From contig NZ_LR134533.1 of the NCBI RefSeq assembly GCF_900638685.1, positions 1,054,001 to 1,118,000 of the forward strand: a stretch of DNA of 64,000 bases, given 5' to 3'. This DNA is from Neisseria weaveri. Its GTDB lineage: Bacteria; Pseudomonadota; Gammaproteobacteria; Burkholderiales; Neisseriaceae. The notes beneath the pieces were generated by a model. That model ran no database searches and had not been told where the DNA came from. It saw only the letters and a list, made by a program, of their open reading frames with translations. Positions 34,718 to 42,913 of the stretch are shown piece after piece (position 1 is the stretch's first letter; each line of letters opens with the position of its first letter). The position numbers and the translations under genes are program-made.

Positions 34718-35965
34718 ATGAAGTCTAAATTTATTTACGATGCAGTCGTTATCGGTGCGGGCGCGGCCGGTATGATGTGCGCGGCACGAATCGGTCAAAA
34801 CCGCTTATCGGTTGCACTGCTCGATCATGCGGCGAAAATCGGGGAGAAAATACGGATTTCAGGCGGAGGAAGATGTAATTTTACCAACCGCCATTTAGAC
34901 GGTCGTGACGGCTCGGCATACTTTGTTTCCCAAAACCCGAGATTTGTCCGCCATGCCCTGTCGCGTTATTCAAGCACGGATTTTATCAAGCTGGTTGAGC
35001 AATACGGCATTGCCTATCATGAAAAACATAAAGGTCAAATGTTTTGCTCCGAAAGTGCCAAAGACATTATCGATATGTTGAAAAACGAGTGCGGAAAAGG
35101 CAAAGTGGCTTGGCATACCGAATGCAGTATCCATCAGGTTCGGCCGTCTGACGATAAATCCTACCGCTTCACTGTCCACACCGGCCAAGGTACGTTCCAT
35201 TGCCGTTATTTGGTTGTGGCCACGGGCGGTTTGGCTGCGCCGGCTGTCGGAGCGACACCGTTCGGCTACGAGCTTGCCAAGCAGTTCGGCCACAATATCG
35301 TTACACCGGAAGCCGCCTTAGTTCCTCTGCGCTTCGAGCATTGGGTACAACTCGGTTTCGACCGCTTATCAGGCATTGCCTTGCCGGTCTCCGTGGCAAC
35401 CGGCTCCGGTAAAAACAATATTGTATTTTATGAAGACTTGCTGTTCCGTCATAAAGGCTTGAGCGGCCCGGCAATTCTGCAGATTTCCAGCTACTGGCAT
35501 GCCGGAAACACCATCACCATCAATCTGTATCCGCATACCGATTTGTCCGCAGCCTTATGTAACGGCAAAACCGGTCAGAAAATACAGTTAAACACCGCTT
35601 TAAAACAACTCTGCCCCACCCTGCCCGAGCGTTTGCTGGACTTTTGGCTCTCGCAAGCCGAATTTGCCGATTACGCCAATCAAAAATGGGCGGATATTCC
35701 CAATCAGATACTACACAATCTGGGTAACAGCCTGAATGCTTGGGTATTGCTGCCCAGCGGTTCAGACGGCCATAAGAAAGCCGAAGTCACACGCGGCGGC
35801 GTCAGCGTTAAGGAAATCGATCCGAAAACCATGCAGAGCAAATTACAGGAAGGCTTATATTTCATCGGGGAAGTGATGGACATTACCGGCTGGTTGGGCG
35901 GCTATAATTTCCAATGGGCTTGGTCGTCGGCGGTTTGCGCTGCCGAAGCAGTTTGCGCTTCATAA
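34718..35965 (+). CDS. YhiN-type FAD-dependent oxidoreductase
   Basis: This 415-residue flavoprotein belongs to the HI0933/YhiN (BaiN-like) family. It has a GxGxxG FAD loop near the start (VVIGAGAAGMMCA), ISGGGRCNFTN at about 48-58, and C-terminal GEVMDITGWLGGYNFQWAWSSG-like residues. Members reduce or oxidise varied substrates and the physiological one is unknown. It is divergent from parB and converges on the HbpS-like gene at a shared DUS terminator. Confidence 0.88.
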   Translation: MKSKFIYDAVVIGAGAAGMMCAARIGQNRLSVALLDHAAKIGEKIRISGGGRCNFTNRHLDGRDGSAYFVSQNPRFVRHALSRYSSTDFIKLVEQYGIAYHEKHKGQMFCSESAKDIIDMLKNECGKGKVAWHTECSIHQVRPSDDKSYRFTVHTGQGTFHCRYLVVATGGLAAPAVGATPFGYELAKQFGHNIVTPEAALVPLRFEHWVQLGFDRLSGIALPVSVATGSGKNNIVFYEDLLFRHKGLSGPAILQISSYWHAGNTITINLYPHTDLSAALCNGKTGQKIQLNTALKQLCPTLPERLLDFWLSQAEFADYANQKWADIPNQILHNLGNSLNAWVLLPSGSDGHKKAEVTRGGVSVKEIDPKTMQSKLQEGLYFIGEVMDITGWLGGYNFQWAWSSAVCAAEAVCAS

Positions 35966-35981
35966 GTTTCGAAACGAAATA

Positions 35982-36013
35982 ATGAGGCCGTCTGAATTTT
36001 CAGACGGCCTCAT
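35982..36013. terminator. Bidirectional DUS terminator
   Basis: ATGAGGCCGTCTGAA and its complement form a 32-base perfect palindrome between two convergent genes. Confidence 0.85.
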
Positions 36014-36040
36014 GCTTAATCATAGTTAAAAAGAATAAGC

Positions 36041-36535
36041 TTAGCGGCTTTGCAATACCTGCACACCTGCTTTAGCGATGGCCTCATCTTCATCTACCGT
36101 ACCGCCGCTCACGCCGATACCGCCGATAATCATACCGGTTTTATCGGTCAACAGTTCGCCGCCGGCAAAAATCACCAAGCCGCCGTTGGTTGTTTCAATG
36201 CCGTACAAAGGCTGGCCCGGCTGCGAAGCTTTGCCCAACACACGGGTAGACATATTGAAATAACGCGCCGTACGCGCTTTGCGTTCGGCAATGTCGATAC
36301 TGCCGATAAACGCATCATCCATACGCGCAAACGCTTTCAAATTGCCGCCTGCATCCACCACAGCCACATTAACCGGCACTTTCATCACCCGGGCTTTTTC
36401 CACCGCCGCCTGAACCGCTGCTTGAGCTTGGTTCAGCGTCATATCTCCGGGTAGAGTTTTCGTCAGCCCGTCGGCAACGGCAGGCATACCGGTCATCAAC
36501 GAGAGCAACAATACCGCTGTTTTCATGTAACGCAT
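36041..36535 (-). CDS. Exported GlcG/HbpS-family (DUF336) protein
   Basis: This 164-residue protein has a signal peptide (about 1-22, cut near AVA-DG). The mature part is a single GlcG/HbpS domain: LNQAQAAVQAAVEKAR, VAVVDAGGNLKAFARMDDAF, and a Gly-rich GGIGVSGGTVDEDEAIAKAG end. Streptomyces HbpS binds haem and iron and signals oxidative stress. In other bacteria the family is of unknown role. The start at 36535 is chosen because AGGAG lies seven bases before it; 36559 and 36526 are alternatives. The haem link is suggestive only. Confidence 0.8.
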   Translation of the reverse strand: MRYMKTAVLLLSLMTGMPAVADGLTKTLPGDMTLNQAQAAVQAAVEKARVMKVPVNVAVVDAGGNLKAFARMDDAFIGSIDIAERKARTARYFNMSTRVLGKASQPGQPLYGIETTNGGLVIFAGGELLTDKTGMIIGGIGVSGGTVDEDEAIAKAGVQVLQSR

Positions 36536-36641
36536 ATTTTTCTCCTCGAAAACGGACAACAGTGTCCTTTTTTGATTTAAGAATTTTTATACAAACAAGT
36601 CAAGGATTTATATCAAAAATTCCGCTCAAACCAAACAACAG

Positions 36642-36671
36642 AAGGCCGTCTGAAAATTTTCAGACGGCCTT
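36642..36671 (-). terminator. Inverted DUS pair, terminator of parA
   Basis: A perfect AAGGCCGTCTGAAAATTTTCAGACGGCCTT palindrome 23 bases past parA. Confidence 0.85.
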
Positions 36672-36694
36672 GATTTTTATTTTTAACGCAATCT

Positions 36695-37462
36695 TTATTT
36701 AGCTCTGGCCAGCAACTCTACGGCCAAGTCCATATAAGCCAGCGTGCCTTTTGCTTTGGCATCATAAGCCAGAGCCGGCATACCGTGGCTTGGCGCCTCC
36801 GCCAGACGCACATTGCGCGGAATGGTCGTTTCAAACAACTGGTCGCCGAAATGCGCCTGAAGCTGCTCGGATACTTCTTGCGACAAACGGCTGCGGCTGT
36901 CATACAGCGTGCGGACAATCCCGACAATATCCAAGCCCGGGTTAATGGCCTGACGGATTTTGCGGATGGTTGCCACCAAATCCGAAATGCCTTCCAACGC
37001 ATAATACTCACACACCATCGGCACAATCACGCCGTTGGCCGCCACCAAACCGTTTAAGGTCAGCAGCGTTAATGTGGGCGGACAATCGATCAAGACGAAA
37101 TCATAATCGTCGGCCACCTGAACCAGCGCGTTTTTCAAACGCATTTCACGCGCGATTTCCTGCACCAACTCCACTTCCGCACCGGCCAAATCGCGGTTGG
37201 CCGCCAATACGTCGTAGCCGCCGTTTTCACTGCGGATAACCGCTTCCTTCACATCGGCATCGCCCAGCAAAACCTGATACACGCCCGAACGGATGCCGTT
37301 TTTTTCAATTCCGCTGCCCGTTGTCGCATTGCCTTGGGGATCCAAATCGACAACCAGAACACGTTTGCCGCGCCCGGCCAACGAAGCCGCCAGATTCACC
37401 GCCGTCGTGGTTTTGCCCACGCCGCCTTTCTGATTGGCAACCGCAATAATGTTTATCGTCAT
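36695..37462 (-). CDS. parA: ParA, chromosome-partitioning ATPase
   Basis: This 255-residue Soj-type ATPase has the deviant Walker A KGGVGKTTT (about 11-19), DLDPQGNATTG and the DCPPTLTLLT switch region. ParA forms an ATP-dependent DNA-bound gradient that moves ParB-parS. The start at 37462 (MTINIIAVANQ) is the family norm; the longer frame to 37534 adds an unconserved tail. It lies just after rsmG, the usual rsmG-parA order, but a DUS hairpin between them suggests separate transcripts. Confidence 0.95.
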   Translation of the reverse strand: MTINIIAVANQKGGVGKTTTAVNLAASLAGRGKRVLVVDLDPQGNATTGSGIEKNGIRSGVYQVLLGDADVKEAVIRSENGGYDVLAANRDLAGAEVELVQEIAREMRLKNALVQVADDYDFVLIDCPPTLTLLTLNGLVAANGVIVPMVCEYYALEGISDLVATIRKIRQAINPGLDIVGIVRTLYDSRSRLSQEVSEQLQAHFGDQLFETTIPRNVRLAEAPSHGMPALAYDAKAKGTLAYMDLAVELLARAK

Positions 37463-37540
37463 AAACTTAAGCCGTATAGAAAATAGAATGAATCGGATTG
37501 TACCGTTATTCGTTTGAAAATGGTATCGGACCAAACCATA

Positions 37541-37566
37541 AGGCCGTCTGAATTTTCAGACGGCCT
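37541..37566 (-). terminator. Inverted DUS pair, terminator of rsmG
   Basis: A perfect palindrome six bases past the rsmG stop and about 80 bases before parA. Confidence 0.85.
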
Positions 37567-37572
37567 CAAGAG

Positions 37573-38220
37573 TTAAATTACAAAATAGGGAACATAATTT
37601 CTGGGGCGCATAATCACCATATGGCGGTCGGCTTCCAACATCGGTACCGTCAGCTTTTCCACCTTTTCTACTTCGACTTCGGCGGGAACGTGTTCCAATT
37701 CTTCATAAGGATACACGCCTTTCATCGCCGCCCAATAACCGCTGTCGTTCAACAAATGCTTGGTCAGGGCAATAAAGTCGGCCAACTCGGCAAAAGCGCG
37801 GCTGGTGACTACATCGACTTTTTTATCGTGCATGGCTTCAACGCGGCCGCTGGCTACGGTGACATTGTTCAAGCCCAACTCAATCACTACTTGCTGCAGG
37901 AAAGTGGTTTTTTTCGTATTTGAATCCAATAACGTAATCTGCAGGTCGGGACGGCAAATCGCCGTGGGAATACCGGGCATACCGCCGCCGGAGCCGACAT
38001 CCATCAAGGTTTTCGCATCTTTCACATAAGGCAGCAGGGTCAAGCTGTCTAAAATGTGGTGGCTGATCATGGTTGATTCGTCGCGTAAAGCCGTCAGATT
38101 ATAAGTGCTGTTCCATTTTTTCAGCAGGGCAACATATTCCAACAACAGCAACTGCTGTGCGGTAGAAAGCTCCAGCCCTAATTTTTGCAGGCCCTCTTGC
38201 AATTTTGATTTGTTGTCCAT
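37573..38220 (-). CDS. rsmG: RsmG (GidB), 16S rRNA m7G527 methyltransferase
   Basis: This 215-residue class I methyltransferase has the SAM loop DVGSGGGMPGIPTAI (about 74-88), DSNTKKTTFLQ, and SRAFAELADF. It methylates N7 of G527 in 16S rRNA; loss gives low-level streptomycin resistance. Order rsmG-parA matches the common chromosomal cluster near oriC, though mnmG lies 9 kb away. Confidence 0.97.
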   Translation of the reverse strand: MDNKSKLQEGLQKLGLELSTAQQLLLLEYVALLKKWNSTYNLTALRDESTMISHHILDSLTLLPYVKDAKTLMDVGSGGGMPGIPTAICRPDLQITLLDSNTKKTTFLQQVVIELGLNNVTVASGRVEAMHDKKVDVVTSRAFAELADFIALTKHLLNDSGYWAAMKGVYPYEELEHVPAEVEVEKVEKLTVPMLEADRHMVIMRPRNYVPYFVI

Positions 38221-38372
38221 GAATGATTGTCCTTCAAAACCTTCTTAATCGGATGTAATCTTATCTGAAAACCCCCTTTTATAGGATGAATTATTTAACA
38301 GGCCGTCTGAAAAAGCGTTCATACATGGCGGATAAAACGGCTTGTACGCCCAATCGGAATCAGGAACAGAAT

Positions 38373-38771
38373 ATGTCTTTCGGACACTTGATCATCACAC
38401 CGCAACCCTGCCCGGTCTTAACCCAAACCAGAGGGGAAACCTTTTCTTTGATTCAATCCCAAAACGGACAACATATTTATTTCCGCTTTTGCGAAGGCAC
38501 GTCTTACACGGAGCGGTTAAACGAACAAGAAGCCGTGCTAACGGAACAAGGCGCGGATTTTCTGCGGAAAATCGGTTCCCACTGCGGCAACGGCGTGATA
38601 TTTGCCGATGTCTTGCTGCTCAACCGCGAAAGCGTGGAAGACTTTGCCGCAACCGTTTTAAAACAGCTCGCCGCCGACAACACCGCCGCCATACAGGCAG
38701 AACCGGCGCGGACAATCAAGCTGCGTCAGGCTTATCGGCTAAACACCGGCCTTTCACGCCGCAACAGATAA
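38373..38771 (+). CDS. Hypothetical protein
   Basis: This is a 132-residue protein that I do not recognise. It has no signal peptide or membrane segment. The start at 38373 is preferred because AGGAA lies seven bases before it; earlier in-frame ATGs (38286, 38325) would translate a DUS as GRLKKRS. The sequence looks globular, mixed alpha/beta, with one acidic middle section (TERLNEQEAVLTEQGADFL) and a basic tail. Codon use is like neighbouring genes and a DUS terminator follows, both of which support it being real. Confidence 0.55.
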   Translation: MSFGHLIITPQPCPVLTQTRGETFSLIQSQNGQHIYFRFCEGTSYTERLNEQEAVLTEQGADFLRKIGSHCGNGVIFADVLLLNRESVEDFAATVLKQLAADNTAAIQAEPARTIKLRQAYRLNTGLSRRNR

Positions 38772-38785
38772 CCCATTTACACCAC

Positions 38786-38817
38786 TGAGGCCGTCTGAAA
38801 ATTTTCAGACGGCCTCA
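38786..38817 (+). terminator. Inverted DUS pair
   Basis: TGAGGCCGTCTGAAAA faces its perfect complement, 15 bases past the hypothetical gene. Confidence 0.8.
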
Positions 38818-39178
38818 TACTTATGTAACCTCAATCAATATCCCAAGCGGAAAATTAGCGGCTGCTAAAAAATACCCATTATCAAAAGTCTGGCCAGAAA
38901 AATATAAACAACTGTTATAAAACAATATTTTTTAATAATTGCAGTAATCACTTAACAAAACATGGCTTTTCCCTAGCACAATTAAACAGCAACTTTATTC
39001 AATTTAAATCTGGGCTAATTCTGCCATAACTTTACCTTCCTATAATGAGCCCATATCCGTAAAGAAGTAAGAATTATCCACCGTAGGACTAAGATGAGCT
39101 TTTGACAAACCGTACAGTTTTGGATGTCAGTTTGTACAAGCAGCTTTCTCTATGTCCATCACTTAGAAGGAGTTCGCG
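38818..39178. other. AT-rich upstream region of the hemophore-like gene
   Basis: No gene is visible in about 360 bases. A TTGACA at 39101-39106 is a possible -35 but lacks a good -10. I found no convincing Fur box. The composition is much more AT-rich than the following gene, as often seen ahead of acquired or strongly regulated genes. Confidence 0.5.
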
Positions 39179-39907
39179 ATGAACATGAAAAAAACTGCCC
39201 TGGCTTTGATGACTGCATTGGTATGTACAGGTGCTTATGCCGGTTCCAACTATTACCACCCCGACGCATATTGGGTTCCTGCCAAGAAAGTAAAATGGGG
39301 CAAAGCCGCTTCTGAAGAAGTAGGCGAAAAAGTATTGAAAAACGCGGCTAAAAAATCGCACGTTCACTACAAATACCTGAACCACTACAATGTTGCCGCC
39401 GATGCGAACAACGTGAAAACCATCCACGCCTACAACCAAAAACGCGGCAACTACATGGGCAACTTCGCATTCAGCACCATCAAGAGCGGCGGTTCCGAAG
39501 TTTACTACGGCGAATGGAACGGTACCGAGTATGTTAAAGGCAAAAACCGCGCCGTATACTACTCCGGCGACAAACGTGCTGTAAACATGCCGATGGCCGG
39601 TAATGCAACTTACAACGTACAAGGTATCAACCACTACAACGGCAACAACGCCATGACCGGCCAACTGCACGCCGACTTCGGCAAACGCACCTTAACCGGC
39701 TCTATGCAAAATGCCGCTGTGAAAATGGACGTATACTCAAACATCAACCCATACAAAGCGTCGTTTAAAGGCCACGCAGTTGCCAACGGTCACTTCGGTA
39801 AAACCGAAGGCCACTTCTTCGGCGACGGCGCAACCAGCCTGGCCGGTGTAGCCAAGTTCAAAACCAACCGCGCTTTGGATACGGCTTTCGGCGGTACCAA
39901 ACAATAA
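39179..39907 (+). CDS. Putative Slam-dependent secreted hemophore (hemophilin/HphA-like)
   Basis: This 242-residue protein has a clear signal peptide (cut after Ala21) and no lipobox, so it should be released, not lipidated. The mature N-terminal part is rich in His, Tyr and Lys (HVHYKYLNHYN). The C-terminal part (about 150-242) looks like the small eight-strand barrel of Slam substrates (GQLHADFGKRTLTGSM, GHFFGDGATSLAGVAKFK). Hemophilin-type hemophores such as HphA of Acinetobacter have this two-domain plan and are encoded beside a Slam gene, exactly as here. A strong AAGGAG site precedes the ATG. Haem binding is inferred, not shown. Other Slam cargo (complement binders) is possible. Confidence 0.7.
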   Translation: MNMKKTALALMTALVCTGAYAGSNYYHPDAYWVPAKKVKWGKAASEEVGEKVLKNAAKKSHVHYKYLNHYNVAADANNVKTIHAYNQKRGNYMGNFAFSTIKSGGSEVYYGEWNGTEYVKGKNRAVYYSGDKRAVNMPMAGNATYNVQGINHYNGNNAMTGQLHADFGKRTLTGSMQNAAVKMDVYSNINPYKASFKGHAVANGHFGKTEGHFFGDGATSLAGVAKFKTNRALDTAFGGTKQ

Positions 39908-39932
39908 TCTGACGGAACTTTAATTCGTAAAG

Positions 39933-39959
39933 AAGGCCTGCTGAATGTAGGCCTTTTTT
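39933..39959 (+). terminator. Terminator or attenuator between hemophore-like and Slam genes
   Basis: AAGGCCT and AGGCCTT pair across a nine-base loop and are followed by a T-run. It is a non-DUS hairpin that probably lowers read-through into the slam gene. Confidence 0.75.
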
Positions 39960-40007
39960 CTACACCGGCTTACTCATCACCATTTATCAAACACATCATT
40001 ATTCATT

Positions 40008-41435
40008 ATGCTGAAAAAATCCATGTATCTGTGTCTGACGGTTTCACTGCCTGCCGTTGCGGCAGACGACACGGCCCAACGCCTGTGGCAGACCACCCGT
40101 CAGGCAGTCCAAATCCAAGAGCGGAAAAGTGTCGAAGACAACACCCTGAACACCGGCATGGAAAGTCCGCAAGCCCGCCGTCAAGACACCGCACAAGAAG
40201 ACAACGGCGAAGCCCTGTTTATGGCTGTCAACCGCAGCGACTGGCCGCAAGTCCGCCGCCTGCTCAACCAATACCGCCAACAAGCCCATTACGATCAGGA
40301 CATTGCCCTATTTGCCGAAGCGGCACTCAACAAATCAGACGGCCGCATGAAAGAAGCGCGGCAAAAATACGAACAACTATTGCAACGCCAACCCGATTTC
40401 ACACGAGGCCGGCTCGACTTGGCACGCCTGCTGTTCGACGACCACCTGAACCGCGAATCCGCAGCCGAATTTGCCAAAGCCAAGCAAGAACCCCTGCCCG
40501 AACCCGTATTAAACAATATTCAAGCTTTTCAGACGGCCATCGACCGACGCCGCAGCTGGCAGGGTTCGGTCAATGTCGGCGGCATTTGGAACAGCAACGT
40601 CAACCAAGGCAGCAACGGCATCCACTGCACCCATGAATTCGAAGGCAAATGTATCGGCAACTATTGGACGGCCGACAAACCCGAAACCGCCGCCGGTCTC
40701 AAATACGAAACCGCCGTCTCACGCCACTGGCAAGTGAAAGGGCATCACGGGGTCAATGTCCGCGCTTTGGCCTACGGCCGCGTTTACCGCAACCACCAAA
40801 AACACAACGAACATACCGCCAACTTAAGCGCAGGCTACCAATTTACCAACGCCCGCCGCACCGTCACCGCCGCACCGTTATGGGAATGGAGTGCAGAAGG
40901 CAAACACGCCTCACACCGCGCTTACGGCCTACGTACCGAATGGGACGAAAATCTCGGCAACTGGTCTTGGAACACTGAAGCCGAATGGAAAAAACTCAAA
41001 TACTTCGATGAAGAATCGGCGCACAACAACGGCACGTCGCTGGCCGTATACAACACCGTTTCCTACAGCCCCCGCGCCGACTGGGCCGTCTTCGGAGGCT
41101 TGGATTGGCTGCAACGCAAAACTTCAGACGGCCAAGGCGATTACCGCCAGCCAAGCCTGCGTTTGGGCATAGGCAAACAATTCGAGCAGGGTTTTGACGC
41201 TTCCGCACACGCCGTTTTCCAACAGCGCACCTACAAAAGCGAAGACCGCATTCTGGAAAAACGCCGCCGCGACCACGAACAAACCTATATTCTCAACATC
41301 GGCGCAGAACGCTGGCGGTTTGCCGGTATGAAACCTACGCTGACCTTCAAACACCGCAGGGTTAACAGCAATATCCAATGGCTGTACCAATACCGGCAAA
41401 ACGAAGTCGGCGTTTCGCTGATGAAAGTGTTTTAA
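40008..41435 (+). CDS. Slam-family (DUF560) outer-membrane surface assembly modulator
   Basis: This 475-residue protein has a signal peptide (cut about 19), an N-terminal alpha-helical TPR-like domain (about 55-180; ALFAEAALNKSDGRMKEARQKYEQLL) and a C-terminal barrel of about 14 strands ending VGVSLMKVF. This is the Slam layout. Slam proteins move TbpB-like lipoproteins or hemophilins across the outer membrane. It follows the hemophore-like gene by 100 bases with a terminator between, and no ribosome site is obvious at its ATG. A dedicated exporter for that neighbour is the natural reading (compare HsmA). Confidence 0.87.
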   Translation: MLKKSMYLCLTVSLPAVAADDTAQRLWQTTRQAVQIQERKSVEDNTLNTGMESPQARRQDTAQEDNGEALFMAVNRSDWPQVRRLLNQYRQQAHYDQDIALFAEAALNKSDGRMKEARQKYEQLLQRQPDFTRGRLDLARLLFDDHLNRESAAEFAKAKQEPLPEPVLNNIQAFQTAIDRRRSWQGSVNVGGIWNSNVNQGSNGIHCTHEFEGKCIGNYWTADKPETAAGLKYETAVSRHWQVKGHHGVNVRALAYGRVYRNHQKHNEHTANLSAGYQFTNARRTVTAAPLWEWSAEGKHASHRAYGLRTEWDENLGNWSWNTEAEWKKLKYFDEESAHNNGTSLAVYNTVSYSPRADWAVFGGLDWLQRKTSDGQGDYRQPSLRLGIGKQFEQGFDASAHAVFQQRTYKSEDRILEKRRRDHEQTYILNIGAERWRFAGMKPTLTFKHRRVNSNIQWLYQYRQNEVGVSLMKVF

Positions 41436-41455
41436 CGTCCGATTGCATAACAATG

Positions 41456-41482
41456 AGGCCGTCTGAAAATTTCAGACGGCCT
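41456..41482. terminator. Inverted DUS pair between slam and the hydrolase gene
   Basis: A perfect AGGCCGTCTGAA palindrome between two convergent genes. Confidence 0.85.
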
Positions 41483-41500
41483 TAGGGTATCCCTTTGCCA

Positions 41501-42847
41501 TCACGGCACTTCAAACGTTTGAACGCCCTTTGCAACAACACGGCCGGCTTTACCGTCCACCACCAGCGTCATATCGCCGCCACGGTTCGGCAAGCGGTCG
41601 AAATCAATACTGAAAGCCGCAATACGCGAAGTTTCAACCACCAATTTACCGCCTTGCAAAGTTGCCCGTATTTTTCCCGATACCGGCTGCTTTTCGAAGA
41701 CTTCATATTGATATCCGGGATTAAACCGCCCTTTCAACACCAACTCGCGCCCTTGACGGGCTACCGTCAGCTCGGTTTCATCTCCCGCCTTCTTGCCCGC
41801 CAAATACCGATACGGCGCATAGGCATGGTTCATCACCGTATCACCCATTTTCAAGATGATGTCGCCCGGCTGAACGCCCATCTTTGCCGCCGTACCTTTG
41901 GCGGTCGTTTCGGCTACTTTCAAGCCGTTTTTATAGGCTGGATCAAATTTCATGCCGAACGAGGCTTTGCCGTTAAACATTTTCAGGCTGTTTTTACCAT
42001 GCCACGGTTTTGCCGCTTTGTCGGGCGCCAAACGGACGATACGCAGCCAATCCGTACCGGACGGCGCCACACTGCTTTCCCATACCAACGATTCGGTAAT
42101 ATGACGGCTGTTTTGCTCGACAAACTGCCGAAGCTCGGGCAGCACTTGCTCCAAATACGCCATATTGTGGTTGCCCTCCGGCTCTTGAAACGCCAAACGG
42201 CTGTGCCGCTGCCGCAGAAAATCCACAACGGGGCGCATCATCGCCGCAGGGTAAAGCATATCGCCTTGAGTGTTGATCATATACAGCGGTTTGTGGTTGA
42301 TATTTTCAGGATAAACCGGCGATTCGCCCAAATGCGCCGCCACCGGCAACGAACCGTTTAAGGCGATAAATCCGGCAAACCGCTCCGGATGTGTCGCCGC
42401 CAAATACAGCGTACCGGATGCGCCGTCTGAAAAACCGCTCATAAACACTTTGTCCGCATCAACGGCAAACTGTTTTTCCACTTCGTTTATCTGTTTGAAC
42501 ACCATATCGGTGCCGACGGAATCAAACCATGCCGCCCCTTTTTGCCCGAAAGGAAACAGCACCAAATACCGTCCGGCATCAGCCAGCTTCAAAAAGCTCG
42601 AACGCCGCACTTTGTCCAACGGTTCGGCCGGAATATCGGGCGAAGAAACCGCGCCGTGCAGATACACCAGCAACGGCCGTTTTTCATCCGCCGCCACGCC
42701 TGCCGGCGTATAAACGATATAAGGCCTGTCTTTTCCGTCCGACGCCGTCAGCGAAAACCGGTGAAACTGCGCCTCTGCGGCAAACAACGACCCCGACAAT
42801 ACCAATGCAACGGCACACAGCCCTATTTTGGCAGCCTGTTTCAACAT
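41501..42847 (-). CDS. Secreted alpha/beta hydrolase fused to a PDZ domain
   Basis: This 448-residue protein has a signal peptide (cut near Phe-Ala-Ala) and then an esterase/PHB-depolymerase-like alpha/beta hydrolase (about 30-260). The nucleophile Ser140 lies in GFSDGASG, with LVYLHGA as oxyanion strand and a late EGNHNMAY His. A PDZ domain follows (about 300-380; AAKMGVQPGDIILKMGD), then a short beta tail. It should act in the periplasm. It begins 66 bases after the receptor gene on the same strand, so the two are probably one operon. The substrate is unknown; siderophore-ester or lipid hydrolysis are guesses. The ATG at 42847 follows GGAGA; the longer frame starts with TTG. Confidence 0.8.
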   Translation of the reverse strand: MLKQAAKIGLCAVALVLSGSLFAAEAQFHRFSLTASDGKDRPYIVYTPAGVAADEKRPLLVYLHGAVSSPDIPAEPLDKVRRSSFLKLADAGRYLVLFPFGQKGAAWFDSVGTDMVFKQINEVEKQFAVDADKVFMSGFSDGASGTLYLAATHPERFAGFIALNGSLPVAAHLGESPVYPENINHKPLYMINTQGDMLYPAAMMRPVVDFLRQRHSRLAFQEPEGNHNMAYLEQVLPELRQFVEQNSRHITESLVWESSVAPSGTDWLRIVRLAPDKAAKPWHGKNSLKMFNGKASFGMKFDPAYKNGLKVAETTAKGTAAKMGVQPGDIILKMGDTVMNHAYAPYRYLAGKKAGDETELTVARQGRELVLKGRFNPGYQYEVFEKQPVSGKIRATLQGGKLVVETSRIAAFSIDFDRLPNRGGDMTLVVDGKAGRVVAKGVQTFEVP

Positions 42848-42913
42848 CAAATTTCTCCACAAACAGTTACGGATAAACGTCAGGCAGCGGTTATGCAGCC
42901 TGACGGCAACTCA

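Noticed and set aside
39072..39081. DnaA-box-like TTATCCACC, with another TATCCACA at about 62800
   Set aside because: Single isolated boxes without a cluster or AT-rich unwinding element do not support an origin.
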